Assembly (NCBI RefSeq): GCF_012927645.1
Contig: NZ_JABBMT010000014.1
Coordinates: 1-64,000, forward strand
DNA length: 64,000 nt
DNA from: Pseudoalteromonas arctica
GTDB taxonomy: Bacteria > Pseudomonadota > Gammaproteobacteria > Enterobacterales > Alteromonadaceae
Direction: 5' to 3'
Made by a program: the position numbers and the translations under genes. Below are positions 26,503-36,988 of the stretch, piece by piece (the stretch's first letter is position 1; every line of letters starts with the position of its first letter). The notes under the pieces are model-generated. The model searched no databases. It was not told where the DNA came from and saw only the letters and a program-made list of their open reading frames with translations.

Positions 26503-28629
26503 GTGCAAGCAATTATTAAAGAATTTCAACTAGGTCAACATACAGTTACCCTAGAAACAGGTGCTATTGCGCGTCAAGCAGATGGCGCAGTACTAGCAAG
26601 CATTGGTGATACATCAGTATTAGTAACGGTTGTTGGTAAGCGTGAAGCACAACCTGGCCAAGATTTTTTCCCACTAACTGTTAACTACCAAGAGCGTATG
26701 TACGCTGCAGGTCGTATCCCTGGTGGTTTCTTAAAGCGTGAAGGTCGTCCAAACGACGGTGAAACACTTATTGCACGTCTTATTGACCGTCCAATTCGTC
26801 CACTTTTCCCAAATGGTTTTGTAAACGAAGTACAAGTTATTGCAACTGTTGTTTCTGTTAACCCTGAGATCCAACCTGATATGGTTGCGATGATTGGTAC
26901 TTCAGCAGCACTTGCTATCTCTGGTATTCCATTCAGTGGCCCAATTGGTGCAGCGCGTGTTGGTTACATCAATAACGAATACGTACTTAACCCAACGCTA
27001 AAAGAGCTTGAAGAAAGCCAACTTGATTTAGTTGTTGCTGGTACTGATAACGCAGTACTTATGGTTGAATCAGAAGCTGACGTACTTGCAGAAGACGTTA
27101 TGCTAGGTGCAGTTGTATACGGCCATGAGCAATCTCAAGCTATCATCAACGCAATCAACGAATTTAAAGCAGAAGCTGGCAAGCCTACATGGGATTGGTC
27201 TGCTCCTGAGAAAAATGTTGCTTTAGAAGATAAAGTAGCAGCAATCGCAGCTGATAAAGTAGGCGAAGCTTACCGCATCACTGATAAAGTGGCTCGTAAA
27301 GAAGCACTTGGCGTAGCTAAAGACGAAGTTGTTGCGGTATTAACTGCTGAACTTGCTGAAGGCGAAACGCTTGATAAGCAAGAAATAGGTAAAGTATTCG
27401 GTTCACTTGAGAAGAAAATCGTTCGTGGTCGCATCACTGCTGGCGAAAAACGTATCGATGGTCGTGAACCAGATATGATCCGTGCACTTGACGTAATGAC
27501 TGGCGTATTGCCACGTACTCACGGCTCAGCAATCTTTACCCGTGGTGAAACTCAAGCACTTGTCACTGCTACACTTGGTACAGAACGTGATTCACAGTTA
27601 ATCGACGATTTAACGGGCACACACAAAAACCACTTTATGCTTAACTACAACTTCCCTCCGTTCTGCGTAGGTGAAACTGGTTTTGTTGGTTCTCCTAAGC
27701 GTCGTGAAATCGGCCACGGTAACTTAGCTAAACGTGGTATTGCAGCTGTAATGCCAACGTTAACTGAGTTCCCTTACTCAATCCGTGTTGTATCTGAAAT
27801 CACTGAATCAAACGGTTCATCTTCAATGGCTTCTGTTTGTGGTACGTCACTTGCGTTAATGAACGCGGGTGTACCAATTAAAGCGTCTGTTGCGGGTATC
27901 GCGATGGGTCTAGTTAAAGAAGACGAGAAATTCGTGGTTCTTTCTGACATCTTAGGTGATGAAGATCACTTAGGTGACATGGACTTTAAAGTAGCCGGTA
28001 CTGCTGCAGGTATTACTGCACTACAAATGGATATCAAGATTGAAGGTATCACGCAAGAAATCATGCAAATTGCGCTTAAACAAGCAAAAGCTGCACGTTT
28101 ACACATTTTAGGTGTGATGGACGAAGCGATTTCTGCACCATCTGAAGAGCTTTCAATGTTTGCTCCACGTATCTACACAATGAAGATACCACAGAAGAAA
28201 ATCGCAGAAGTTATCGGTAAAGGTGGCGCGACTATTCGTCAACTTACTGAAGAGACAGGTACTACGATTGAAATTGGTGATGACGGTACAATCAAAATTG
28301 CAGCAACAGACGGCGAAAGTGCAGCAAATGCAATCAGCCGCATTGAGCAATTAACAGCTGAACTAGAAGTAGGTACTATCTACGAAGGTAAAGTTGTACG
28401 TATCGTTGATTTCGGTGCGTTTGTAAACATTCTTCCTGGTAAAGATGGCCTAGTGCATATCTCTCAGATCAGTACTGAGCGCGTAAATAACGTGACAGAT
28501 CACCTATCTGAAGGTCAAGAAGTTAAAGTTAAAGTACTAGAAGTAGACCGTCAAGGTCGCGTACGTTTAAGTATCAAAGAAGCAATGGAAGCGGCGGCAC
28601 CTTCAGCTGATGCGCCAACTGATGCTTAA
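26503..28629 (+). CDS. pnp: Polyribonucleotide nucleotidyltransferase (PNPase)
   Basis: The 708-residue protein starts at GTG 26503 behind AAAGGA. It contains two RNase PH domains ([27 protein letters not shown] and, in the second, [46 protein letters not shown]). These are followed by a KH domain ([20 protein letters not shown]) and an S1 domain ([29 protein letters not shown]). It degrades mRNA 3'-to-5' with phosphate and is part of the degradosome. All catalytic blocks look intact. Confidence 0.98.
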   Translation: MQAIIKEFQLGQHTVTLETGAIARQADGAVLASIGDTSVLVTVVGKREAQPGQDFFPLTVNYQERMYAAGRIPGGFLKREGRPNDGETLIARLIDRPIRPLFPNGFVNEVQVIATVVSVNPEIQPDMVAMIGTSAALAISGIPFSGPIGAARVGYINNEYVLNPTLKELEESQLDLVVAGTDNAVLMVESEADVLAEDVMLGAVVYGHEQSQAIINAINEFKAEAGKPTWDWSAPEKNVALEDKVAAIAADKVGEAYRITDKVARKEALGVAKDEVVAVLTAELAEGETLDKQEIGKVFGSLEKKIVRGRITAGEKRIDGREPDMIRALDVMTGVLPRTHGSAIFTRGETQALVTATLGTERDSQLIDDLTGTHKNHFMLNYNFPPFCVGETGFVGSPKRREIGHGNLAKRGIAAVMPTLTEFPYSIRVVSEITESNGSSSMASVCGTSLALMNAGVPIKASVAGIAMGLVKEDEKFVVLSDILGDEDHLGDMDFKVAGTAAGITALQMDIKIEGITQEIMQIALKQAKAARLHILGVMDEAISAPSEELSMFAPRIYTMKIPQKKIAEVIGKGGATIRQLTEETGTTIEIGDDGTIKIAATDGESAANAISRIEQLTAELEVGTIYEGKVVRIVDFGAFVNILPGKDGLVHISQISTERVNNVTDHLSEGQEVKVKVLEVDRQGRVRLSIKEAMEAAAPSADAPTDA

Positions 28630-28666
28630 TTGTTGATATTTAATCCAGATATTCTCTGGATAATAT

Positions 28667-28693
28667 AAAAAGGGGCTGTATAGCCTCTTTTTT
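28667..28693 (+). terminator. Terminator after pnp
   Basis: AAAAAGGGGCT and AGCCTCTTTTT form a stem with G-T wobbles around GTAT, followed by further T. A smaller perfect hairpin, ATCCAGA/TCTGGAT, lies just before it at 28643-28661. Confidence 0.8.
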
Positions 28694-28767
28694 TATGCTT
28701 TAATGAAACCTCTTTGGATAGCACTTGTCTTATCTGTTTGCTACTTATCTTGGTATAAAGGATTTTA

Positions 28768-29646
28768 ATGATACTTAAACACATAGCCTTGGCATCGTTT
28801 GCTATTCTGTCTTTAAGCGCCTGTCAATCTACTTCGCAAGCACAACCGACTGCGATTGTGAATGTGCCTTTCACTGCGCCTTTAGCGTCTGATTTTCGTA
28901 GTGAAATAGCGATAGCTCGTTATTCTGAATTATTAAATCGTGCTGATCTAACACCAGATCAACAAGCAAAATTATTTTATGACCGTGGCGTATTATTTGA
29001 TAGTTTAGGTATGGCTACCTTAGCGCGGATTGATTTTAATCGTGCCGTACAAATGAAACCAGATCTCGCCGAAGTGTATAACTTTTTAGGTATTCACCAT
29101 ACCTTGATGCAACAATTTGAAAAAGCATATGAATTTTTTGATTCAGCGTTAGAACTCAATGAGCAACACGAATATGCCTACTTAAATCGTGGTATTGCTC
29201 TTTACTATGGCGATAGAGCAAATCTTGCTGCGACTGATCTTAAAGAGTTTTTATCACGTTCGCCCAGTGATCCTTACCGGGTATTATGGCTTTATTTAGC
29301 GCAAGCAAGCGTTGATCCTGTGCAAGCTTTAGCAAACTTAAAAAGCAACGCACAAGGGCTGGATGATAGCCAGTGGGCGTATAGTTTAATATCACTTTAT
29401 TTGGGTGATATGAGCGAGCAGAGCTTTTTAACAAGTCTTGCCGATGGTGTGAAAACTGAGCAAGAATATGCGCAGCGGCTATGCGAGGCTTACTTTTATT
29501 TAGCCAAAATATATCAAGCTAAAGGACTTGATTATCAAGCCGCAGATTTTTTTCGTTTAGCACTTGCCACCAATGTGCATGAGTTTGTGGAATATAAATA
29601 TGCCCGTTTAGAGCTTGAGTTAATGGCTGGTGAAAACGACAGTTAA
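28768..29646 (+). CDS. nlpI: NlpI-like TPR lipoprotein
   Basis: The 292-residue protein has a lipoprotein signal (LASFAILSLSAC, lipobox LSAC, Cys19). Tetratricopeptide repeats follow: AKLFYDRGVLFDSLGMATLARIDF, AEVYNFLGIHHTLMQQFEKAYEFF and YAYLNRGIALYYGDRANLAATDL, and a C-terminal repeat AYFYLAKIYQAKGLDYQAADFF. In E. coli NlpI is an outer-membrane adaptor that delivers MepS to the protease Prc and scaffolds peptidoglycan enzymes. Position after pnp matches E. coli. Its last 17 bp overlap the next gene, a putative metallopeptidase. Confidence 0.93.
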   Translation: MILKHIALASFAILSLSACQSTSQAQPTAIVNVPFTAPLASDFRSEIAIARYSELLNRADLTPDQQAKLFYDRGVLFDSLGMATLARIDFNRAVQMKPDLAEVYNFLGIHHTLMQQFEKAYEFFDSALELNEQHEYAYLNRGIALYYGDRANLAATDLKEFLSRSPSDPYRVLWLYLAQASVDPVQALANLKSNAQGLDDSQWAYSLISLYLGDMSEQSFLTSLADGVKTEQEYAQRLCEAYFYLAKIYQAKGLDYQAADFFRLALATNVHEFVEYKYARLELELMAGENDS

Positions 29647-30841
29647 GTTATTTATTAGCGTTGTTGTTATGCTGAGTTTGGGGTATTTACCAAGCTCAGT
29701 AAATCAGCATCGTGATGTTGCCTTTTGGCATGTAAAACATACCCCAGATTCTATTCTTATTAGTTATTATCGTTTTATTGACGATTTTAATGCTCAGCTA
29801 AATTCATTGACTGATACTACTCTATACTTATTAGCTGTAAATGCCGTTACGGATGCACAATTTGCTTGGGCACTGCGGTTATTAAATAATGAAAAGCCAC
29901 AAGCGGCTTTACCTTTTTGGCGTGTTAGCGTGGCTCAGCAAAGTGTTGATAAGCGCCGGAAACTCAGTGCATTGTTACTGCAATCAGAACGTTGGGATGA
30001 TTTAACATCACTGGCAGAGCAACACCTTTTGCCTGTCAGTTATGTTGCAGAGCATTTTAAATTGCAGCGCAAAGTAGCGCCGCAGCAGATTGAGACCGCT
30101 TTTGCTAATGATGAAGGGTTCTTACTGGCTTTTTCACAGCTTGAAGCAACGCCTCAATGTCAGTTTAATGTATTAATGATGACAGATCATCGCCAAGGTA
30201 TTGCACAACTTAATGCATTTAAAATTCGTTATCAACAGCAACCCCAACCGAGCTCCGACAGCTTTTGTTTTAGTAAACCTATTTATTTAGGGGACACCAT
30301 AAACTGCCAACAGCAGCTAAGCTCGGCAGCTAAATGTGACTGGCGGCCTTTAATCGCAGAGAAAAGTTGGCCTACAGGTTTTGATTTTATTGTGATGATG
30401 ACGCAGAGCGGCTCAGGCAATGTGCAAGGTGGCATAATGCACTTAAACTCTGCAAGTAATTATGGCTTATTTTTACATGAGTTGATGCACTTTAACGGCT
30501 TTGAAGATGAGTATGCGTTACCCGCAATGAAGCAAGCGTGGTTATGTAATCAAAAAGGCTTGGTGGCGCCTAACCTTTTTATTGCCAATGATCTTACACC
30601 ACCGGCTGGCTGGCAGCTAAGTGATAGTTGTCAAACACCAATCAAGGCATATAAACCAAGTAATAACTGGTCAATTATGCAATATCAACACATCCCTTTG
30701 TCAGTGCACTATCAACAATTATGGTTGCAACACATTACTGATCCGAGCTATCAGCCAGTACGATTTAGCGACTATTTTCAGCAATTTAAAGTACCTACGA
30801 ACTTTATAAACAGAATGACAAAAAAAAATATTGAGGGATAA
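29630..30841 (+). CDS. Putative exported zinc metallopeptidase coupled to nlpI
   Basis: The 403-residue protein has an N-terminal signal sequence or anchor (KLFISVVVMLSLGYL). Residues 283-295 read HELMHFNGFEDEY: HExxH zinc ligands H283/H287, catalytic E284, then G290 and D293-E294-Y295, a pattern like the HExxHxxxGLxDEY of M64-type (IgA peptidase-like) zincins. Six or more cysteines (including 177, 213, 226, 236) suggest disulfides in the periplasm. The N-terminal ~170 residues are helical and repeat-like. The start lies 17 bp inside nlpI, so translation is coupled. The role and substrate are unknown; peptidoglycan-enzyme turnover with NlpI is one possibility. Confidence 0.72.
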   Translation: MKTTVKLFISVVVMLSLGYLPSSVNQHRDVAFWHVKHTPDSILISYYRFIDDFNAQLNSLTDTTLYLLAVNAVTDAQFAWALRLLNNEKPQAALPFWRVSVAQQSVDKRRKLSALLLQSERWDDLTSLAEQHLLPVSYVAEHFKLQRKVAPQQIETAFANDEGFLLAFSQLEATPQCQFNVLMMTDHRQGIAQLNAFKIRYQQQPQPSSDSFCFSKPIYLGDTINCQQQLSSAAKCDWRPLIAEKSWPTGFDFIVMMTQSGSGNVQGGIMHLNSASNYGLFLHELMHFNGFEDEYALPAMKQAWLCNQKGLVAPNLFIANDLTPPAGWQLSDSCQTPIKAYKPSNNWSIMQYQHIPLSVHYQQLWLQHITDPSYQPVRFSDYFQQFKVPTNFINRMTKKNIEG

Positions 30842-31054
30842 AGTTGTAAATAATATGCTGTCAGCACTAAAATAGTACAAAATAGCAGCAGGTAGGAGGG
30901 CTTACTATAGACAAAATCCTCCCTGATCAGTATAACTGTATATCTATAAAGCGTTTATTGAAGCTAAAATTAAAACCATCCGAAATGACCAGTACTAAAC
31001 TAAAACTAACTAGCAGTGTATTGATACTCTTATGACTTCAAAAGGTTTCTCTGT

Positions 31055-33847
31055 ATGACTTTGCTCTGGATACCCTTGTTATCCTTAATTGGCAGTGTTA
31101 TTTCTTCCTGCACCGGCAAATTGACTCGTAATCAATCTACGAGCTTAACTATGCTAACGCCTTTATGCGCCTTAGCAATTGCGATTTATCACACGCCAGC
31201 GGTTTTAGCGGGTGAGACTATTCGCTTTACCACACAATGGATCCCAGCTTTGGGTATGGAGCTGGCTTTTCGTTTAGATGGTTTAAGTTTATTGTTTATC
31301 TTTATGATCTTAGGAATAGGGTTGCTGGTTATTTTTTATACCCGTTATTACCTAAGTAATAATGACTCGATGCCAAAATTATATTGTTACTTAATGCTGT
31401 TTATGACTGCAATGCTCGGTATTGTGATGTCAAATAACGTGATTCAACTATGGCTTTTTTGGGAATTAACTAGTATCAGCTCATTTTTGTTAATCAGTTT
31501 TTGGTGGCATAAATCAGAAGCCCGCAAAGGGGCGCGTATGGCATTAGCAGTCACTGGAGCCGGTGGATTGGCTCTGCTAGGTGGCTTATTACTGCTCGGT
31601 GATATTGTTGGTAGCTATGATCTAGACGTTATTTTAGCTAGTAAAACCTTGATCCAATCACATGACTTATACGAAGTAGCATTAGTGTTGGTATTGCTAG
31701 GTGCATTCACTAAATCAGCTCAATTCCCATTTCATTTTTGGTTACCCCATGCAATGGCTGCCCCAACGCCAGTGAGTGCCTATTTACATTCAGCGACTAT
31801 GGTAAAAGCAGGTATCTTCCTACTTGCACGTTTTTATCCAGCATTAGCAGGAACAGATATCTGGTTTATTTTGGTTGCTATGACCGGCTTAACTACGTTA
31901 TTGGTTGGCGCCTACATCGCTTTATTTAAGCATGATTTAAAAGGACTACTGGCGTATTCAACCATTAGCCATTTAGGTTTGATCACTTTATTACTCGGGT
32001 TAGATACTGAACTTGCTACAGTGGCAGCAATATTTCATATTATTAACCATGCAACGTTTAAAGCGTCATTATTTATGGCTACCGGTATTCTTGATCATGA
32101 AACAGGTACGCGAGATATGCGCAAGCTCAATGGTATGTGGCGATTTATGCCTTACACCGCTACTCTGGCAATGGTTGCCGCAGCGGCAATGGCTGGGGTG
32201 CCGTTATTAAATGGCTTCTTGTCAAAAGAGATGTTTTTTGCAGAAACCTTGCATCAACAAATACTTGGTTCTATGTCGTGGCTTATTCCTGTATTAGCAA
32301 CTCTAGCAGCTGCTTTTTCTGTGGCATATTCGGCACGCTTTATTCACGATGTATTCTTCAATGGCGACCCAATCAATTTACCAAAAACACCGCATGAACC
32401 TCCTCGTTATATGCGCGTGCCAATCGAAATACTGGTTGTGTTGTGTTTATTAGTCGGTATGTTTCCAAGCTTTGTGGTGGATGGCATTTTGTCGGCGGCG
32501 TCGCTAGCCGTTCTTGGGGAAGCGGCACCACAGTTTAAGTTGTCAATTTGGCATGGCTTTAATTTACCATTGCTTATGAGTGCTATGGCTGTCGTGGGCG
32601 GTGTATTTATATATATTCAGCGTAAGCACCTATTCAAGTTTCAAGCGTCATTACCCCCATTAAATGCTAAAAAGACCTTTGAACGGTTTTTGTATGTCAT
32701 TATTAAGTGGAGTCAAGCAAAAATCAGCAGCACCGAAAATGGCTCTTTGCAACGTTACATTGTTGTGATGTTGGGTGTGGTATTATTGTGCGCTGGTTGG
32801 CCACTGTTTGAAATGAACGCTTTGGCGGGTAGTGCGCCACGTACGCCGATTGATTTTCATAATGCCATTGGTGCAGGTTTAATGATTATCGGTGCCATTA
32901 GTACTGTGATCTGGCATCGCTCTCGGGTGGTATCGTTATTGATGATATCGATCGTAGGGTTAATGGTTTCAGTGGCATTTACACGCTTTTCAGCGCCCGA
33001 TTTAGCGCTTACTCAGTTAACTGTAGAGGTAGTGACAGTCATTTTATTAATGCTAGCATTATTCTTCTTACCGCAACGCACCCCCAAAGAGTCGAGCTCA
33101 TTACGTATTTTACGTGATTTAGGGATTGCCTCAGCAGTGGGGGTGGTTATTGCCAGTATTTGTTATGCATTATTAACGCGTCCGCTTGAGTCAATTTCAG
33201 ATTTCTTTATTGCCAATGCAAAAACTGGCGGCGGTGGTACTAATGTCGTTAATGTTATTTTGGTTGATTTCAGAGGTTTTGATACCCTAGGAGAAATCAC
33301 GGTACTGGGTATTGCAGCGTTAGGTATTTATAAAGTATTAACTAATCTACCATTGTTTATGCCAGCCAGCGACAGTGAGGGTCGCCCTTGGGCGCGAGAA
33401 CGCCATCCACTGTTATTAGCCAGTATTTCACAAAGTTTATTGCCATTGGCGTTATTGGTTTCTGCATATATCTTCTTGCGCGGTCATAATTTACCTGGTG
33501 GGGGCTTTATTGCTGGGTTAGTCACTGCCATTGCCTTTATTTTGCAATATATGGCTCATGGTTCAATTTGGATTTCTGAGCGTTTTGATGTGAACTATCG
33601 AAAGATCATCGCCTCGGGTATTGCCATTGCAATGTTAACAGGGCTAGGAAGTTGGGCGTTTGGACGACCGTTTTTAACTACCTGGTTTGAATATTTTGAT
33701 GTGCCATTTATCGGCAAAGTGGAATTGGCCAGTGCCATCGTATTTGATTTAGGTGTTTACATGACCGTAGTTGGCGCGACCTTAATGATACTCGCAAGCC
33801 TAGGTAAGTTAACCGCAGATACACCTAAGAAAGAGGTAAATATTTAA
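31055..33847 (+). CDS. mrpA: Mrp Na+/H+ antiporter subunit A with fused subunit B (MrpAB)
   Basis: The 930-residue membrane protein begins with the MrpA/NuoL-like module. Visible blocks are [20 protein letters not shown], then the lysine-bearing helix [44 protein letters not shown] and a second half with [13 protein letters not shown] and [15 protein letters not shown]. After about residue 600 come the MbhD/E-like part and a fused MnhB domain ([21 protein letters not shown] near residue 810). MrpA is normally about 770-800 residues with B separate; the fusion defines group-2 mrp operons. It exports Na+ in exchange for H+. The stop overlaps mrpC by 1 bp. Confidence 0.95.
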   Translation: MTLLWIPLLSLIGSVISSCTGKLTRNQSTSLTMLTPLCALAIAIYHTPAVLAGETIRFTTQWIPALGMELAFRLDGLSLLFIFMILGIGLLVIFYTRYYLSNNDSMPKLYCYLMLFMTAMLGIVMSNNVIQLWLFWELTSISSFLLISFWWHKSEARKGARMALAVTGAGGLALLGGLLLLGDIVGSYDLDVILASKTLIQSHDLYEVALVLVLLGAFTKSAQFPFHFWLPHAMAAPTPVSAYLHSATMVKAGIFLLARFYPALAGTDIWFILVAMTGLTTLLVGAYIALFKHDLKGLLAYSTISHLGLITLLLGLDTELATVAAIFHIINHATFKASLFMATGILDHETGTRDMRKLNGMWRFMPYTATLAMVAAAAMAGVPLLNGFLSKEMFFAETLHQQILGSMSWLIPVLATLAAAFSVAYSARFIHDVFFNGDPINLPKTPHEPPRYMRVPIEILVVLCLLVGMFPSFVVDGILSAASLAVLGEAAPQFKLSIWHGFNLPLLMSAMAVVGGVFIYIQRKHLFKFQASLPPLNAKKTFERFLYVIIKWSQAKISSTENGSLQRYIVVMLGVVLLCAGWPLFEMNALAGSAPRTPIDFHNAIGAGLMIIGAISTVIWHRSRVVSLLMISIVGLMVSVAFTRFSAPDLALTQLTVEVVTVILLMLALFFLPQRTPKESSSLRILRDLGIASAVGVVIASICYALLTRPLESISDFFIANAKTGGGGTNVVNVILVDFRGFDTLGEITVLGIAALGIYKVLTNLPLFMPASDSEGRPWARERHPLLLASISQSLLPLALLVSAYIFLRGHNLPGGGFIAGLVTAIAFILQYMAHGSIWISERFDVNYRKIIASGIAIAMLTGLGSWAFGRPFLTTWFEYFDVPFIGKVELASAIVFDLGVYMTVVGATLMILASLGKLTADTPKKEVNI

Positions 33848-34194
33848 TGGAACTGTTATACGCATCATGCGTTGGTGTATTGGTGACTTGTGGGGTGTAC
33901 TTGATCCTAAGAGCACGAACTTTTCCGGTAGTATTAGGGTTAACGATGCTGTCATACGCAGTGAACTTATTTTTATTCTCTGCAGGGCGTTTAACTATTA
34001 ATAAAGCCGCCGTGCTTGGTACTGGCACTGACTATGCCGATCCGCTGCCGCAAGCTTTAGTTTTGACTGCTATTGTAATTGGTTTTGCAATGACCGCCTT
34101 TGTGGTAATTTTGGCAATTCGTGGTCGTGCCGATTTAGGCAATGATCATGTAGATGGTCACTTAGGTAAAGCAGAACACAAGGAGCACAAATGA
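33847..34194 (+). CDS. mrpC: Mrp antiporter subunit C
   Basis: This 115-residue, NuoK-like protein has three membrane helices (ASCVGVLVTCGVYLILRA, VVLGLTMLSYAVNLFLF and ALVLTAIVIGFAMTAFVVILA) and the conserved DPLPQALVLTAIVIG block. The start overlaps the MrpAB stop as TAATG, and the stop overlaps mrpD as ATGA. It is a structural subunit of the antiporter complex. Confidence 0.95.
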   Translation: MELLYASCVGVLVTCGVYLILRARTFPVVLGLTMLSYAVNLFLFSAGRLTINKAAVLGTGTDYADPLPQALVLTAIVIGFAMTAFVVILAIRGRADLGNDHVDGHLGKAEHKEHK

Positions 34195-35708
34195 TCCAGC
34201 ATCTAGCTTCTTGGCCAATTTTATTACCTATGCTTGGCGGCATTATTTTACTGTTACCTCCTTGTGGCAAAAGCATTCCAATTCGTCGTGTAGCCTCTGT
34301 CGTCATGGCATTATTAAGTACCTTAGTTAGTGCGCTATTATTATGGCAAGTTTTCCAGTCAGGCATTATTGTGTATGCCATCGGCGGCTGGCAAGCGCCA
34401 TTTGGGATCGTACTAGTTGCTGATTTAGTGTCAGTCTTACTGGTGTTATTAACGTCATTTCTAGGTTTGGCTGTTACTGTTTACAGCTGTATGGGAGATG
34501 ATGAAAAAGGGGGCTTTTTTCATCCTTTAGTGCACTTTTTGGTACTGGGTGTTAACGGTGCGTTTTTAACAGGGGATTTATTCAACCTGTTTGTATTTTT
34601 TGAAGTACTGTTAATTGCTTCCTATTCATTACTAATGCATGACGGTGATAAACACAAAACACGATCGGCCATTCAATACGTGAGTTTAAACCTGATTGGT
34701 TCGAGTGTGTTTTTGATTGCTCTGGGTATTTTATATGGTGTATTAGGCACGTTGAATATTGCTGATATGGCACAAAAAGTGTCGCTGTTACAGGGCGATG
34801 ACGTCTACCTTGCAAAAATTGGTGGGTTATTACTGCTGGTTGTTTTTGCGTTAAAAGGTGCATTGTTACCACTGCACTTATGGTTACCCAATACTTACGC
34901 CAGTGCAATGCCTGTGGTGGCAGCGTTATTCGCAATTATGACTAAAGTGGGTGTATATGCAATGCTGCGTGTCTATACCGTTATCTTTGGTGATGAAGCA
35001 GGGCAACTTGCACACATGGCACAACCTTGGTTGTGGGGTCTGGCTGTTGCAACTATTATAGTTGGCTCTATTGGTGTTGTTGCCGCGCAAGATTTACGCA
35101 AGCTCACTGCTAATTTAGTGGTTGTATCGGTGGGGACGTTAGTGGCGTTAGTCGCATTGCAAAACATTAATGCCACAGCGGCACTGTTGTATTACTTAGT
35201 GCATTCAACCTTCGTGTGCGCGGCCTTGTTTTTAGTGGCTGATCTGATTGCTCATCAGCGTGGTAAAGTTGCGGATCGTTTAGCGCCAGGACGCGGTGTA
35301 GCGCAACCATACTTATTAGGCGTGTGTTTTATTATTGCTGCTTTAGCAGTAGTAGGCATGCCACCACTGTCAGGGTTTGTTGGTAAAATATGGATTTTAA
35401 AAACTACCTTAGATAGCGAAAAAGCATTACTATTTTGGCCTGTTTACTTGCTTGCCAGCTTTGCATTATTAGTCGCATTATCTCGAGCGGGTACTACCTT
35501 ATTTTGGGAACGAAAACATCAAGACTGTGAACCGACAGAAGGAGTAAAAGCGCATCCATTGCAGGTCACGGCAATAATTGCTTTATTAGTTTGTTCGCCT
35601 TTGTTAGTGATCTTTGGCGCCGTAGTAAGTGAATATATGATTGCTGCTGCTACGCAATTGCATGATATTACTGGCGGTATCAAGACGGTACTTGGAGAGG
35701 GCTTATAA
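34191..35708 (+). CDS. mrpD: Mrp antiporter subunit D
   Basis: The 505-residue NuoL/M/N-like subunit carries the antiporter signature FNLFVFFEVLLIASYSLLMH, the lysine-containing FALKGALLPLHLWLPNTYASAMPVVAALFAIMTKVGVYAMLR and AALAVVGMPPLSGFVGKIWIL. These provide the proton path together with MrpA. It overlaps mrpC by 4 bp and mrpE by 1 bp. Confidence 0.95.
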   Translation: MIQHLASWPILLPMLGGIILLLPPCGKSIPIRRVASVVMALLSTLVSALLLWQVFQSGIIVYAIGGWQAPFGIVLVADLVSVLLVLLTSFLGLAVTVYSCMGDDEKGGFFHPLVHFLVLGVNGAFLTGDLFNLFVFFEVLLIASYSLLMHDGDKHKTRSAIQYVSLNLIGSSVFLIALGILYGVLGTLNIADMAQKVSLLQGDDVYLAKIGGLLLLVVFALKGALLPLHLWLPNTYASAMPVVAALFAIMTKVGVYAMLRVYTVIFGDEAGQLAHMAQPWLWGLAVATIIVGSIGVVAAQDLRKLTANLVVVSVGTLVALVALQNINATAALLYYLVHSTFVCAALFLVADLIAHQRGKVADRLAPGRGVAQPYLLGVCFIIAALAVVGMPPLSGFVGKIWILKTTLDSEKALLFWPVYLLASFALLVALSRAGTTLFWERKHQDCEPTEGVKAHPLQVTAIIALLVCSPLLVIFGAVVSEYMIAAATQLHDITGGIKTVLGEGL

Positions 35709-36244
35709 TGCGTTTAGAATCACGTTTTCGTTGGTTACCAACACCTTTTCGCAGTGCATTATTGTTTGTCGTATGGCTGCTACTCAATAACAGCGTATCG
35801 GCTGGCCATTTAGTGTTGGCCGTGATATTCGCTATTTTAATTCCTTTAGTTAGTTTTCCATTTCGTGAACCGCAACCGCTTATTATTAAGCCCGGTTTAG
35901 CGCTAAAGCAGTTAATTATCGTGATGTACGATATTATTACCGCCAATATGCAAGTTGCATTGCTTATCTTAGGGCCAGTTAAAAAGCTGCGTCCCGCATT
36001 TGTAAAAGTACCAATAGAGCTTAGTCATGCCATGCCGATCACTATTTTGGCAAGCACAGTGTCGCTTACACCAGGCACCGTAAGTGCTGAGGTATACCCA
36101 ATACCTGAATCTCTCGCTGAGGGTGAGCAACCAATGCAGCGTTATTTGCTTATTCATGTATTAGATTTAGATGACGAACAAGCGTTGATCAACACCATTA
36201 AACAGCGTTACGAAGCACCACTGAAGGAGATATTTCAATGTTAG
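35708..36244 (+). CDS. mrpE: Mrp antiporter subunit E
   Basis: The 178-residue protein fits MrpE. It has two N-terminal hydrophobic helices (SALLFVVWLLLNNSVSAGHLVLAV is split between them), a helix QLIIVMYDIITANMQVALLIL, then the soluble SLTPGTVSAEV and LLIHVLDL segments that typify the family. The mrpF start lies 7 bp inside its end. It is needed for assembly and high activity of the complex. Confidence 0.95.
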   Translation: MRLESRFRWLPTPFRSALLFVVWLLLNNSVSAGHLVLAVIFAILIPLVSFPFREPQPLIIKPGLALKQLIIVMYDIITANMQVALLILGPVKKLRPAFVKVPIELSHAMPITILASTVSLTPGTVSAEVYPIPESLAEGEQPMQRYLLIHVLDLDDEQALINTIKQRYEAPLKEIFQC

Positions 36245-36507
36245 AAACAGTCTTTTTAATTGTTTTTGCAATGATTGGTTTATCGCTATTACTTAACTTA
36301 TGGCGTTTAGTGGTCGGCCCTTCAGTACCTGATCGCATTTTAGCGCTAGATACTATGTATATTAATACCATAGCATTAATTATTTTATACGGTATGAGTA
36401 TGGGCACAGGACTGTATTTTGAAGCTGCACTGTTAATCGCGATGCTGGGCTTTGTAAGTACAGTAGCGGTATGTAAGTACTTGTTACGTGGCGATATCAT
36501 CGAATAA
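36238..36507 (+). CDS. mrpF: Mrp antiporter subunit F
   Basis: The 89-residue, three-helix protein contains the family's LVVGPSVPDRILALDTM segment followed by IALIILYGMSMGTGLYFEAALLIAML. It overlaps mrpE by 7 bp. Confidence 0.95.
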   Translation: MLETVFLIVFAMIGLSLLLNLWRLVVGPSVPDRILALDTMYINTIALIILYGMSMGTGLYFEAALLIAMLGFVSTVAVCKYLLRGDIIE

Positions 36508-36518
36508 AGGGTAATAAC

Positions 36519-36851
36519 ATGATCAGTGAATGGATAGTCTCTATATTATTATTAATTGGTGGTGCATTTATTTTAATAGGCTCGGTAGGCCTTATCAAAA
36601 TGCCGGATTTTTTTATGCGCCTGCATGGTCCTACAAAAGCCACAACCCTTGGCATGGCTGGAATGCTCATCGCTGCAATGATATTTTTTAGCAACACGCA
36701 AGATGGCGTTAGTGTCAAAGAGTTATTGATCTCAATTTTCTTATTGATCACCGCACCGATCAGCGGTTATATGCTGATAAAATCAGCAATCCACCATAAA
36801 CTCAAAGCTAAAGACGGCACCAAAGGCTTAGATAACATCGAAGACGATTAA
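36519..36851 (+). CDS. mrpG: Mrp antiporter subunit G
   Basis: The 110-residue subunit has the conserved GGAFILIGSVGLIKMPDFFMRLHGPTKATTLG block broken over two helices and ISIFLLITAPISGYMLIKSA. It is the last gene of the seven-function, six-gene operon, so the whole complex is encoded without visible damage. Confidence 0.95.
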   Translation: MISEWIVSILLLIGGAFILIGSVGLIKMPDFFMRLHGPTKATTLGMAGMLIAAMIFFSNTQDGVSVKELLISIFLLITAPISGYMLIKSAIHHKLKAKDGTKGLDNIEDD

Positions 36852-36988
36852 TACAACTTGAAATAATGATCATTTTTTAGATTGTTTAAAGCTACATATG
36901 AAACAATTGTTTAGTACTAAAGTTAGTGCTGATTTTTTTATCTAAAGCGCCTATGCTGGTTAAATAATAATTAAAAATATCAGCGGTT

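Noticed and set aside
36912..36930. TAGTAC ... TAGTGCT upstream of the CrbS-like kinase, similar to the palindromes at 50917 and 50985
   Set aside because: The half-sites are separated by four extra bases, so the dyad spacing does not match; probably coincidental.
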